Shown: piece after piece, positions 8,692 through 15,464 of the stretch
Numbering within the stretch: position 1 is the first letter of the stretch
Layout: the number at the start of each line of letters is the position of its first letter
Source of the DNA: JBEKIK01 sp050013075
GTDB lineage: Bacteria; Planctomycetota; Planctomycetia; Pirellulales; Thermoguttaceae
Length of the DNA: 64,000 nt
Assembly: GCA_050013075.1 (NCBI GenBank)
Contig: JBEKFZ010000012.1
Coordinates: 1-64,000, forward strand
Reading direction: 5' to 3'
The notes under the pieces: model-generated
The model's database searches: none
What the model saw: the letters and a program-made list of their open reading frames with translations, nothing else
Told to the model about the DNA's origin: nothing
Translations under genes and position numbers: made by a program

Positions 8692-8720
8692 TTTTCTTGC
8701 GTACAGCCCCGGCTTATACT
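8692..8720 (+). promoter_or_regulatory. Probable rightward promoter with GCTTATACTAG box
   Basis: A TATACT -10 box at 8715-8720 inside GCTTATACTAG, the same 11 bases found in the promoter at 10099-10127. The -35 match (TTTTCT, 17 bases upstream) is weak. It precedes the gene at 8795. The gap 8494-8691 has no gene; it is rich in short C-run and TTTAA-like words without a clear repeat unit. Confidence 0.45.
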
Positions 8721-8794
8721 AGCCCTTGTAGTGAACATCCGTTGACTACCGGAAACCCGGCCGATCCGGGCAACAAACTTAAAGGAGCGAAGCA

Positions 8795-9064
8795 ATGGTC
8801 AAGGCGCAAGAGAAACCGGAAAAGGCAAAGCGGATCAACAGGTCCACAGCCGCTAACAAAGTTATTGCTGATATCAGCGGCAAGACATCGCTTAGTGAGT
8901 TGGCCAAAGAGGCCGACAGTCTGTTTACCGAATCTGGTGGCAAGCCCGATGTTCGTAAAGCGGGCTACTACGTTCGCAGGTCGTTGGAGACACTTGAAGC
9001 AATCGGAATCGTCAAGCTCACTCGCCCGACCGACATCATTGTTGAACGTATCAAAACAAAATAA
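8795..9064 (+). CDS. Small winged-helix-like element protein
   Basis: An 89-residue basic protein with a strong ribosome-binding site (AAAGGAG, about nine bases before ATG). The first 25 residues are lysine-rich. The rest (KTSLSELAKEADSLF ... YVRRSLETLEAIGIVKLTRP) reads like a winged-helix DNA-binding domain, with a helix-turn-helix and a wing. Its place next to the recombinase and rightward promoter suggests a regulator or a directionality factor for the recombinase, but no specific family was recognised. It ends at a strong terminator (9090-9130). Confidence 0.6.
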   Translation: MVKAQEKPEKAKRINRSTAANKVIADISGKTSLSELAKEADSLFTESGGKPDVRKAGYYVRRSLETLEAIGIVKLTRPTDIIVERIKTK

Positions 9065-9089
9065 TCGGCCCGGCCAGCCACCTAAGCCG

Positions 9090-9130
9090 CCCCGCAATAA
9101 TTGGAGCGAAGGATTATTGCGGGGCTTTTT
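9090..9130 (+). terminator. Intrinsic terminator after the 89-aa gene
   Basis: Stem CCCGCAATAAT (9091-9101) with ATTATTGCGGG (9113-9123), extended by one G-C pair, an 11-base loop and a following T tract. It sits between two convergent genes. Confidence 0.85.
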
Positions 9131-9163
9131 CTTTTCTAGCTTCCACATACTGGTAAAAATCAC

Positions 9164-9589
9164 CTACTGCTTTTTAATTGGTACCAGTTCCGGGTCTTTC
9201 AACTTAAAGCCATGCTTTTCGAGTTTGCATTTTGCGTCGTCCCGAATCTCGTGAGCACGTTGCTTATGATACCACAGGCACAAGGCTTCGTGAGCCTCTA
9301 TGTCGGAGTCAAAATCGGGTGACAAATCGGGGATGATCATGTCTTCCCCACCATTAACACGAATTTTCAGAAACCACTTTTTGCCGATCTTCGCAATAGT
9401 GAATATCCGGTGTTTTTCGGGCAATGGCGGTTTTGCCGGCTCTATATGCATAGACATGCATGCAACAGGTTTTGGGAAAAGTAGTTCGCAATTTTGGTCT
9501 GAAAACACTAGTAGGTTTCCGTTGTCAAGGCGTTGCCAACCACCCTTTTCATACGGAGTCTCAAGAGAAGGGAGTTCGTCCTTTTGCAT
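9164..9589 (-). CDS. Hypothetical element protein
   Basis: A 141-residue soluble protein with a clear ribosome-binding site (AAGGAG before ATG 9589). No known domain was recognised. It contains a beta-rich middle (RIFTIAKIGKKWFLKIRVNGG), then an acidic segment (DLSPDFDSDIEAHEALCLWY) and a charged helical tail. It is transcribed leftward, opposite to both neighbours, and shares the 9590-9711 gap with the divergent regulator at 9712, so the two may be controlled from the same operator region. Confidence 0.55.
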   Translation of the reverse strand: MQKDELPSLETPYEKGGWQRLDNGNLLVFSDQNCELLFPKPVACMSMHIEPAKPPLPEKHRIFTIAKIGKKWFLKIRVNGGEDMIIPDLSPDFDSDIEAHEALCLWYHKQRAHEIRDDAKCKLEKHGFKLKDPELVPIKKQ

Positions 9590-9656
9590 TTTTATTCTCC
9601 TTTTTTATATGGGAAAATTACCTAAACCAAGCTGGATTTTATCACATTTCCTGCAA

Positions 9657-9695
9657 TTGACTTTATATGTCCAACTGGACATTATATGTCTAACT
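9657..9695 (+). promoter_or_regulatory. Promoter with embedded operator repeats
   Basis: TTGACT (9657-9662), a 17-base spacer and CATTAT (9680-9685) form a promoter for the HTH gene at 9712. The spacer holds a perfect palindrome TGTCCA-AC-TGGACA (9668-9681). In addition, TTATATGTCYAACT occurs twice as a direct repeat (9663-9676 and 9682-9695), 19 bases apart. A repressor bound here would block the promoter; the gene just downstream is the natural candidate. Confidence 0.65.
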
Positions 9696-9711
9696 TGCTA
9701 GACTAGTACGT

Positions 9712-10002
9712 ATGAACTCCATGCTTGAAATTGTACGGCGATGGATGGAAATAGATAAAGCCCTGGGAAGTCTCGACGGGTTGCATATTCCATCGATTGC
9801 TAAACGATTGAAAGTCAGCGAAAAAACAATCCGCCGTGACCTGGAAGTTTTCGAGGCAATCATCAACAGTCAACTAGATCGTGGCCTAGATGCGAATGGC
9901 TATAGGCATGTATGGTATTATCCAGGCCCTGGAGCAATATTTACTGATAATCTTGACTCACGTCTACGTAAGGCCATGCGTGAGATTGCATCGAAAAAAT
10001 AA
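9712..10002 (+). CDS. DeoR/HTH_11-type transcriptional regulator
   Basis: A 96-residue protein. Residues about 8-52 form a DeoR-like helix-turn-helix (LDGLHIPSIAKRLKVSEKTI then RRDLEVF). The remainder (GYRHVWYYPGP ...) is short, so there is no sugar-sensing domain and this is probably a phage-type repressor or switch protein. The promoter immediately upstream contains a palindrome and a direct repeat overlapping the -35 and -10 boxes, which suggests autoregulation. It precedes the structured RNA. Confidence 0.7.
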   Translation: MNSMLEIVRRWMEIDKALGSLDGLHIPSIAKRLKVSEKTIRRDLEVFEAIINSQLDRGLDANGYRHVWYYPGPGAIFTDNLDSRLRKAMREIASKK

Positions 10003-10098
10003 TTCATACAAGTTAATCATCTCCACCATGCCGGCAACTTTGGCCGCTTCAATAACAATTTTTTGAGGTAGTAGTGAGTGGCCAACATAACATAGGGA

Positions 10099-10127
10099 TT
10101 GCAGTCACCGTGCCCCCAGCTTATACT
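10099..10127 (+). promoter_or_regulatory. Promoter of the structured RNA
   Basis: TTGCAG (10099-10104), exactly 17 bases, TATACT (10122-10127) within GCTTATACTAG. The predicted start is near 10134. Confidence 0.7.
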
Positions 10128-10133
10128 AGACGG

Positions 10134-10367
10134 CTGACAAGAGAACATTGGAGGAGCATAAAGACCAGACGCCAAACAGAAATACAATTTGAATTGACGC
10201 GCGTGCGTCAAGTTCTGCTTCACACCAAACGACCAATCTGAGCCAAGCTCTTGAACTGAAGAAGCAGCCTTGAACCACGCCCCGTGAGAACGGGGCGTCG
10301 GCTGGGCTGTTCTTCAGTGCCCCTTGGTCGGGGCGGTGTGAGCGGCTTGGTTCGACGCCCTTTTTTA
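10134..10367 (+). ncRNA. Structured RNA of the element, class not recognised
   Basis: About 234 nucleotides with its own promoter and a T run at 10361-10366. Helices visible by eye: TTGACGC/GCGTCAA around a GCGT loop (10194-10211); a closing helix GAGCCAAGC (10240-10248) with GCTTGGTTC (10345-10353); an inner helix 10256-10269 with 10305-10317; a perfect 8-bp stem with GAGA loop (10278-10297); and GCCCC/GGGGC (10319-10334). A terminator alternative pairs GGGCG (10331-10335) with CGCCC (10356-10360), which excludes the GCCCC/GGGGC hairpin. The RNA could thus be a free sRNA or a switching leader for the SHD1 gene at 10406. It does not carry the 6S RNA core motif. Confidence 0.65.
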
Positions 10368-10405
10368 TTAGGTGGTTTTTTATCCTTTATGCAAAGGGGG
10401 TTAGC

Positions 10406-11254
10406 ATGAAAAGCTATACGATCTTGGCCGGAATGGCTATTTTGATGTTGATGGCAGCAGTAACTTTCGGGCAGGAGCAGCCGAGCGCCTTAGAGATGCG
10501 TTTATGGACACCTGTCCGTAGCTCTATGGAAAGAGAAAAGCTGATCGCGGAGGAGCAAGATAAGCATCAGAAGGATTTGAAATCAGGCCGCGACTTGTTC
10601 GGAATTGACAAACGATGGAATACATCAGAGTTCGTCGGTACGTTATTAAAAAAACAACCCCCCGATTTCAAGGTTGGTGACTGGGGTTGTATATCAGGGT
10701 CATTCAAAGTATTCGACAAGGTTAGCAAAACCGAATGCTTAGTAACAATCAGATACGATGTATATACCGAACCACGCAATTCTAAACCCATGCTCCTCAA
10801 GGGCTTAGATATGTCTAAGGTAGTAGATGGCGTTGAGTTCATCCTTCAACACCCTGTTGCGATTCAAGATACCTACACATACTCAGCCGTCTCCGGCAAC
10901 AACAAGACGGTTCTTGTTCTTGAATGCAATAGCGCAAAACTAAAAGAGATTGACGCGGAACTAAAGGCTAAGGATGATGCCGAACAACAGGCTGCCATCG
11001 AACAAGCAAAAGCAAAAAAAGAACGTGAAGCGGCGAAGTGGAGGAATTGGACTGATTCGACAGGCAAATATACGACCTATGCAAAATATGGTGGAATAGC
11101 ATTTGATAAAGTAACACTGATAAAACAAGATGGTTCTAAAGTGCAATTACCACTTGATAAGCTATCTGATGAAGACCGGGAATGGGTTGCAAATCGAAGT
11201 AAGCATCTTTCATCCCCGCAAGATAACAGTCACAATTCCAGCCAATCAAAATAG
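10406..11254 (+). CDS. Secreted protein with SHD1 domain
   Basis: A 282-residue protein with an N-terminal signal peptide (ILAGMAILMLMAAVTFG, cleavage probable near residue 23) and a ribosome-binding site AAAGGGGG. The middle (about residues 60-175) is an unrecognised domain. A charged helical linker rich in Ala, Glu and Lys follows (about 180-215). The C-terminus (RNWTDSTGKYTTYAKYGGIA ... LPLDKLSDEDREWV) matches the SHD1 (SLA1 homology 1) domain that planctomycetes often attach to secreted proteins. It is the only obvious cargo gene in the element and looks host-derived. It sits 39 bases after the structured RNA, which may control it. Confidence 0.75.
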   Translation: MKSYTILAGMAILMLMAAVTFGQEQPSALEMRLWTPVRSSMEREKLIAEEQDKHQKDLKSGRDLFGIDKRWNTSEFVGTLLKKQPPDFKVGDWGCISGSFKVFDKVSKTECLVTIRYDVYTEPRNSKPMLLKGLDMSKVVDGVEFILQHPVAIQDTYTYSAVSGNNKTVLVLECNSAKLKEIDAELKAKDDAEQQAAIEQAKAKKEREAAKWRNWTDSTGKYTTYAKYGGIAFDKVTLIKQDGSKVQLPLDKLSDEDREWVANRSKHLSSPQDNSHNSSQSK

Positions 11255-11492
11255 GGCAGTGGGGTTGGCGGCGTGCGGGCGAAGAAGGGCCGTAGCCAAC
11301 CCGCACACCACCGGGGCTTCAAGCCTCACGATTGTAACCAGCAATCGCCCCCTTTGCCCGTAAGGCGTTCGCTCCGTACGCCCTGGGGCTTGTTCAAGAC
11401 CGGCAGGCTACCGGTCGGAGCTGAGTTTACCGGCTTCCCACCCCCGCAACTACAGGCTACGGATAGCAGGAAACGCCCGCCGGTTATCCGCG

Positions 11493-12080
11493 TTAAACTA
11501 TCTCGCTTATCGTCCCGTCCGGGCCTTTCCGAAAGACCAGCCGCGGCATTCCCATCGACTCATTGCTACCTTTCGCCAAACCAATTCTTTGGCGAGTCTC
11601 TTCGTCCATTATTTCATCAACAGGCGCTTGCATCCTTGGGGCAGGGCCATATTGTCTATCGGTTGAATGATCGCCACCGATCTTGATCGGGCCGCCACCG
11701 TCGAAAGAATGATCGTTGGCATTATCGACAATATCAATGAACGTTCCGCCATCATCGGTAGTTGAAAATTGCAGACCGAGTCGTGGCATAGAATTGCCCT
11801 TGAGACAAAAACACTCCTGGACGCTGTTGGAGTCCACGATTTCGCTCTGGGTTCGGCCGTCTTGGTCGCGTGAAAAATTCAAGGTCAAGTGGGGCATTAG
11901 TTCGTCTTCTACATTCTGAGTAAACTCTGACATAAAAGTATTTCCTTCTGAAAAAGAGTTATCGGACGGGTATTGCTTGTCGAATTGCGACAAGCATTGC
12001 GGGCATAAGTAGCCGCGCGATTCGTTGTCGGTTATGCCGTCTGGCGGACGGCAGCATGAGGGGTTTGGTGGGTATCGCAT
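11493..12080 (-). CDS. Hypothetical protein with three MPxLxxxF repeats
   Basis: A 195-residue protein, family not recognised. The N-terminus has a possible zinc site (SCCRPPDG ... YLCPQC). Three related segments follow: MPHLTLNFSRDQDGRTQSEI, MPRLGLQFSTTDDGGTFIDI and the C-terminal MPRLVFRKGPDGTISEIV. Each is a short beta-hairpin-like unit ending in IVD or IV. An internal ATG (MSEF, residue 50) also has a good AAGGA site, so a shorter product without the zinc site may be made. The gap 11255-11492 between this gene and the SHD1 gene shows no feature I can name. Confidence 0.55.
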   Translation of the reverse strand: MRYPPNPSCCRPPDGITDNESRGYLCPQCLSQFDKQYPSDNSFSEGNTFMSEFTQNVEDELMPHLTLNFSRDQDGRTQSEIVDSNSVQECFCLKGNSMPRLGLQFSTTDDGGTFIDIVDNANDHSFDGGGPIKIGGDHSTDRQYGPAPRMQAPVDEIMDEETRQRIGLAKGSNESMGMPRLVFRKGPDGTISEIV

Positions 12081-12103
12081 GATCTTTCCTTGAAGATGAG
12101 TTT

Positions 12104-12631
12104 TTAGACTTCAATTCCAATAATCTCCGTTTGGTAGGCAATCAACTTTTCCCGCCGCTGTCGCTCTATCTCGGCTACTTCGGCCTCTTGCTCCCGCCGT
12201 ACAACGGCACCGGGCAGTTTGCCGATCTGGGCATCTATTGACTTGACTTTCTCGCGGCGTTCCATAACGATAGATCGCAGCGCGCCCAGCCAAACTTTTC
12301 CGTCAGCGTCAGGCGGTTCCGGGCCGAATTCAGTTACATTCCATTGCCAAAGGTGGTGTACGGAAACGGAAACATTGCCGGGAAATTCGAGCAGCCTGGA
12401 TTTCAAACTATGGAAATCAGTTTCTGCGCGCTGCAACTTGGCAAGGTGATATGCACGCTTGTTTTTCAATAATTCGCTAGGGTCTGTCGGGGGATCATAC
12501 AAATCCTTCTGTTTGCCTAACGGGGATGGACTAGCCAAAGCCCCGTCACTGAATAGACAGATTCCATCGACCTTGACAAATTTCCCCCCGTGGCGTAGGG
12601 CAAACTCTTGAAAATTTTCTACGAACGGCAT
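12104..12631 (-). CDS. Hypothetical element protein, coiled-coil C-terminus
   Basis: A 175-residue protein. Start ATG 12631 has AAAGGAG eight to nine bases upstream; a TTG six bases earlier is less likely. The first 45 residues look globular. From about residue 55 the protein is mostly helical and charged, ending in a likely coiled coil (VVRREQEAEVAEIERQRREK). No family was recognised. It lies 40 bases after the terminase large subunit gene and probably belongs to the same leftward transcript. In a phage this position often holds a portal or head gene, but this protein is too small and shows no such motif. Confidence 0.55.
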   Translation of the reverse strand: MPFVENFQEFALRHGGKFVKVDGICLFSDGALASPSPLGKQKDLYDPPTDPSELLKNKRAYHLAKLQRAETDFHSLKSRLLEFPGNVSVSVHHLWQWNVTEFGPEPPDADGKVWLGALRSIVMERREKVKSIDAQIGKLPGAVVRREQEAEVAEIERQRREKLIAYQTEIIGIEV

Positions 12632-12671
12632 TTTCAATTCTCCTTTGTGTTAAAGTAAAATTATCGTTTAA

Positions 12672-14294
12672 TTATTTTCTACCACAGTAGCGCATGATCG
12701 CGTCCCAGCCCTCCATGCCGGCATAGTCGTATCCGCCCTTCGCAAGTTCTTGCATCCGCTTCTCGTAGGCATCCTTCTCGCGGACAAACTGTGTAACGCC
12801 GGGGGTGCCGGACACGCTGTCGGTATCGACTGTATAGTTCGCTAGCACACCGGCGACTATCTTTTTCTTACCGGCGAACTCGTGCCCGACTAGCAGAGCC
12901 AGCGAAAACGCGGAAAAGGTATCCCCGTGACCCGTCCCGTCTCTGGGGCTTGTAAGCCTCATGCCGTAAGACTTTTCTTCGCAGCGGAGCTTTAGCAGGT
13001 CATGCTTTAACGGATCGCAGGAGTACAACTGCAACCGGCGGTCAACGAAAGATTCGATTATCAATGTGGCTTGATCGCGCAGGTTCGCGCCCGTGGGCGG
13101 AATCTCACGCATCCAAGGCAAGTTGCCATAGCGGCGGCGCTGGTTGCGGCGGCGGTGTCCGGCGTCAGCTTCCAAGGTCTGAGCAAGATGTTCGCACTGC
13201 CACGGGTCGAACCCGACCGCCTCCAAGCCGTATTGCTCATCAAGGTCAAGGATATGCTTCTCGACTTCCAGCAGATTGATCTTCTTGCCCGGGGTCGGAC
13301 GCCATAGCTTTTGGTGCGCCAGCCGGATTCGACCCGCTCTGCCGCCTGCGGGAACGCCCAGCACCACGACCGCCGAACAGTCTCGCGTCAATCCCAAGTC
13401 AACACCCCCAACGAATAGCCAGCCGCTTTCCTTCCCGGTCATCGGCTGCAATCCGTCCATGAAGGCCGCTTGAATATCGGCGGGCGTGAGGGCGTCGCCA
13501 CCCGAAGCCGACCAGAGATTGTCTATAAGGCGCGCGGCGGCAATGGCCGGGAGCATCCGCCGTAGCTCCGCAAGCCTTTCTGGGGAAAGCCAACTGGCTT
13601 GGGCACCATCTAAGCGGGAGAATATCCACGCCTCGTCAGTGCGTGCGGCTTCACGTACAGCCCACTGCCAACTGTCAACAAAGCCCGCATTGCTAATCAC
13701 GCAGAGTAAGCAGTTGGAGCGTTTGGCGGCAGATGAAATGATACTATGCCACAATGACCCGTCACCTTCCCAGTGGCAAAGCTCGTCGGCAATAATGAGG
13801 TCCGGTAGGATGCCCCATGAGCTAGCAACATCGGACGTGAAGATGTCCAGCTTGCCGCCTTCACCCGGATGCCCCGCCGCGATGTTCACGACGAGATTCT
13901 TTTGCACGTCGAGGATACTAGCTAACCAGGGATTCAACCTTACGATGGTTGCCATAGCATCTTTCAAGAGGGTGGCTTGATCTTTATCAGCAGCAAAGCA
14001 GTAGCCCCGCAAAGGCCGAGTAGCAAATGCCAAAGCCCATACGCATGTAACGGCAAGGTCAGTAGTCTTGCTGTGGCCGCGAGGGCGTTCAAGGTAAGCC
14101 CGCATACGGGCGTCGGCGTCGGATTGACCGGCACAACGTAGCAACGCAGGATCGAGGGCGGCGAAGTCGTCCCGTTGCCACGGGTCCATAACCGTGCCGA
14201 AACGGCGGGCAACCCCGTCCACGTCAACGATCAAGTCATTGCGGAAGGCGGCGGGGTCTGCGGCATAGCGTTGGTAGGTTTTACTGTCGATCAT
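12672..14294 (-). CDS. Phage terminase large subunit
   Basis: A 540-residue DNA-packaging motor. Walker A is at residues 71-77 (RPRGHSKTT), Walker B at about 164-172 (LPDLIIADEL) with the catalytic Glu, and the coupling motif is near VISNAG. The C-terminal nuclease domain starts with GGVDLGLTRD, Asp299 being a likely metal ligand. Length and all motifs are consistent with an intact enzyme. An upstream in-frame extension to 14381 is rejected: the ATG at 14294 overlaps the small-subunit gene by 14 bases, a typical coupled arrangement. A complete packaging motor without any capsid or portal gene nearby is the odd point of this element. Confidence 0.9.
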   Translation of the reverse strand: MIDSKTYQRYAADPAAFRNDLIVDVDGVARRFGTVMDPWQRDDFAALDPALLRCAGQSDADARMRAYLERPRGHSKTTDLAVTCVWALAFATRPLRGYCFAADKDQATLLKDAMATIVRLNPWLASILDVQKNLVVNIAAGHPGEGGKLDIFTSDVASSWGILPDLIIADELCHWEGDGSLWHSIISSAAKRSNCLLCVISNAGFVDSWQWAVREAARTDEAWIFSRLDGAQASWLSPERLAELRRMLPAIAAARLIDNLWSASGGDALTPADIQAAFMDGLQPMTGKESGWLFVGGVDLGLTRDCSAVVVLGVPAGGRAGRIRLAHQKLWRPTPGKKINLLEVEKHILDLDEQYGLEAVGFDPWQCEHLAQTLEADAGHRRRNQRRRYGNLPWMREIPPTGANLRDQATLIIESFVDRRLQLYSCDPLKHDLLKLRCEEKSYGMRLTSPRDGTGHGDTFSAFSLALLVGHEFAGKKKIVAGVLANYTVDTDSVSGTPGVTQFVREKDAYEKRMQELAKGGYDYAGMEGWDAIMRYCGRK

Positions 14295-14769
14295 GGTCGG
14301 TTTCCTCCGGGCTACTTGGCACGTCGATCCACGGGCTTGGGGGCGGGGCGTCCAACCCCAGCGAACGGATTGCCTTGTCACGGTTATCGCTGGCCTTTGC
14401 TATGGCTTCGGAGAATTTAAGCCGGTCAGTAGCCGACAGCTTATTTATCTCATGCCGTAGCCAGTGCGCAGCTAACAGGCCATGCCGTTCCCACTTCAAG
14501 ACGCTGTTGATAGCGGCAGCATCGACGATATTGATTTTGCCTTTTACTTGCATAAGGGCATCTTCACACTGGCGACGTAAATTATTAACGCGATATTCGA
14601 TGTACTTACAGCCTGATGGTAGTTTGCTTCCCTTCATGCCGTGGCGCAGGTTATTCGCGGAGCCTTTAGGCGGACCGCTACGGCCCGGCTTGCCGCAATA
14701 GTGCGCTGGCTGGCCCTTGCCGAACTTCGGGGCTGGCTTATCGAGGGTTTTTATAGCGAAGGTTTTCAT
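14281..14769 (-). CDS. Probable terminase small subunit
   Basis: A 162-residue protein directly upstream of and overlapping the terminase large subunit gene. The N-terminus is basic and glycine/proline-rich (KFGKGQPAHYCGKPGRSGPP), which could contact DNA. The middle is helical, and the last 30 residues are acidic. The sequence does not match a small-subunit family I can name with certainty, and the call rests mainly on position, size and the basic, helix-rich composition. Small subunits recognise the pac or cos site, so this gene would decide which DNA is packaged. Confidence 0.6.
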   Translation of the reverse strand: MKTFAIKTLDKPAPKFGKGQPAHYCGKPGRSGPPKGSANNLRHGMKGSKLPSGCKYIEYRVNNLRRQCEDALMQVKGKINIVDAAAINSVLKWERHGLLAAHWLRHEINKLSATDRLKFSEAIAKASDNRDKAIRSLGLDAPPPSPWIDVPSSPEETDHDRQ

Positions 14770-14977
14770 AGGGGTTACTTTGCCAGGGGCTAGGTTTTAT
14801 TTGTTCTATGTTTTCTTAAACGCTATTTTACCCCTGTTTTTAGGGCATAATATATAAACTACGGCCTACGGAGCTTTTTATATTACGTTGGTATTGCTGG
14901 TTTTATAGGGCTTTTCGGGATTGGCTGGTATAGGACAAGGCCGGGGGCTAGTAGTTTTTTCCCTGTGGGATACTTCC

Positions 14978-15262
14978 TCATAGTTCACCCACACCGAGCG
15001 CGGCTTCCAATTCGCCAATCGCTTCATGTTCTGTCTCATATCCACAGTTAGAAAATCTAGGACCGTCAGCGCCTGCAATAGACCACGCAAAATATCCGTC
15101 ACCATCGCGCTTAAAAATCGTCAACGTCAAACCCTGCCAATTCCGCCACAAGTTGTTTTTCTTAGACCGTTTCCATAAGAGTGGTTTCTCAAACTCCGCA
15201 CGCTCAGCAATCGCATCGGATATTTCGCAGTCACTTCGGGTTGGGTTTCCTACTATTGGCAC
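14978..15262 (-). CDS. Small hypothetical protein near the origin
   Basis: A 94-residue acidic protein with a good ribosome-binding site (AAGGA, seven bases before ATG). The central part (LWRNWQGLTLTIFKRDGDGY then FAWSIAG) resembles the small beta-sheet proteins often annotated as hypothetical in phages. No function can be assigned. The iteron array begins about 30 bases upstream of its start codon, so its promoter region and the origin are interleaved. The 208-base gap before the terminase small subunit (14770-14977) is AT-rich and holds nothing else. Confidence 0.6.
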   Translation of the reverse strand: MPIVGNPTRSDCEISDAIAERAEFEKPLLWKRSKKNNLWRNWQGLTLTIFKRDGDGYFAWSIAGADGPRFSNCGYETEHEAIGELEAALGVGEL

Positions 15263-15290
15263 GTCCTTAAATTTCCTTTTCTGAATAGCA

Positions 15291-15462
15291 GACAGTTACT
15301 AACCGTTAACAGTTATATAATTATTTATAGTAACTAATAGTTACTAATAGTTATGACCGTTATTAACAGTTATTACAGTTATTAACCGTTATCTGCTTTC
15401 TTATCTCCTTCCCCGACAGTTACGGTATTTCTATAAATAACTGTTAACGGTCAGTAACGGTT
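15291..15462. repeat. Iteron array, probable replication origin of the element
   Basis: At least ten plus-strand copies of an eight-base core RAYNGTTA (AACAGTTA, AACCGTTA, AATAGTTA, GACCGTTA and close variants). Six form a phased array starting at 15336, 15346, 15355, 15365, 15374 and 15384, i.e. one helical turn apart. Copies also lie at 15291, 15301, 15308 and 15415. Three inverted copies follow at 15438, 15445 and 15455. The array directly follows the DUF3987 replication gene. Such arrays are typical binding sites of replication initiators; the origin role is inferred. Confidence 0.7.
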
Positions 15463-15464
15463 GG

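Noticed and set aside
10134..10367. The element RNA as a second 6S RNA
   Set aside because: It lacks the GAGCCGAT bubble motif and the single-rod shape; it is multi-branched instead.
15291..15462. Iteron tract as an ordinary host heptamer array
   Set aside because: The spacing is mainly 9-10 bases rather than seven, both orientations occur, and the tract lies inside the element beside a replication gene. The element reading is preferred, but a repeat origin is not fully excluded.
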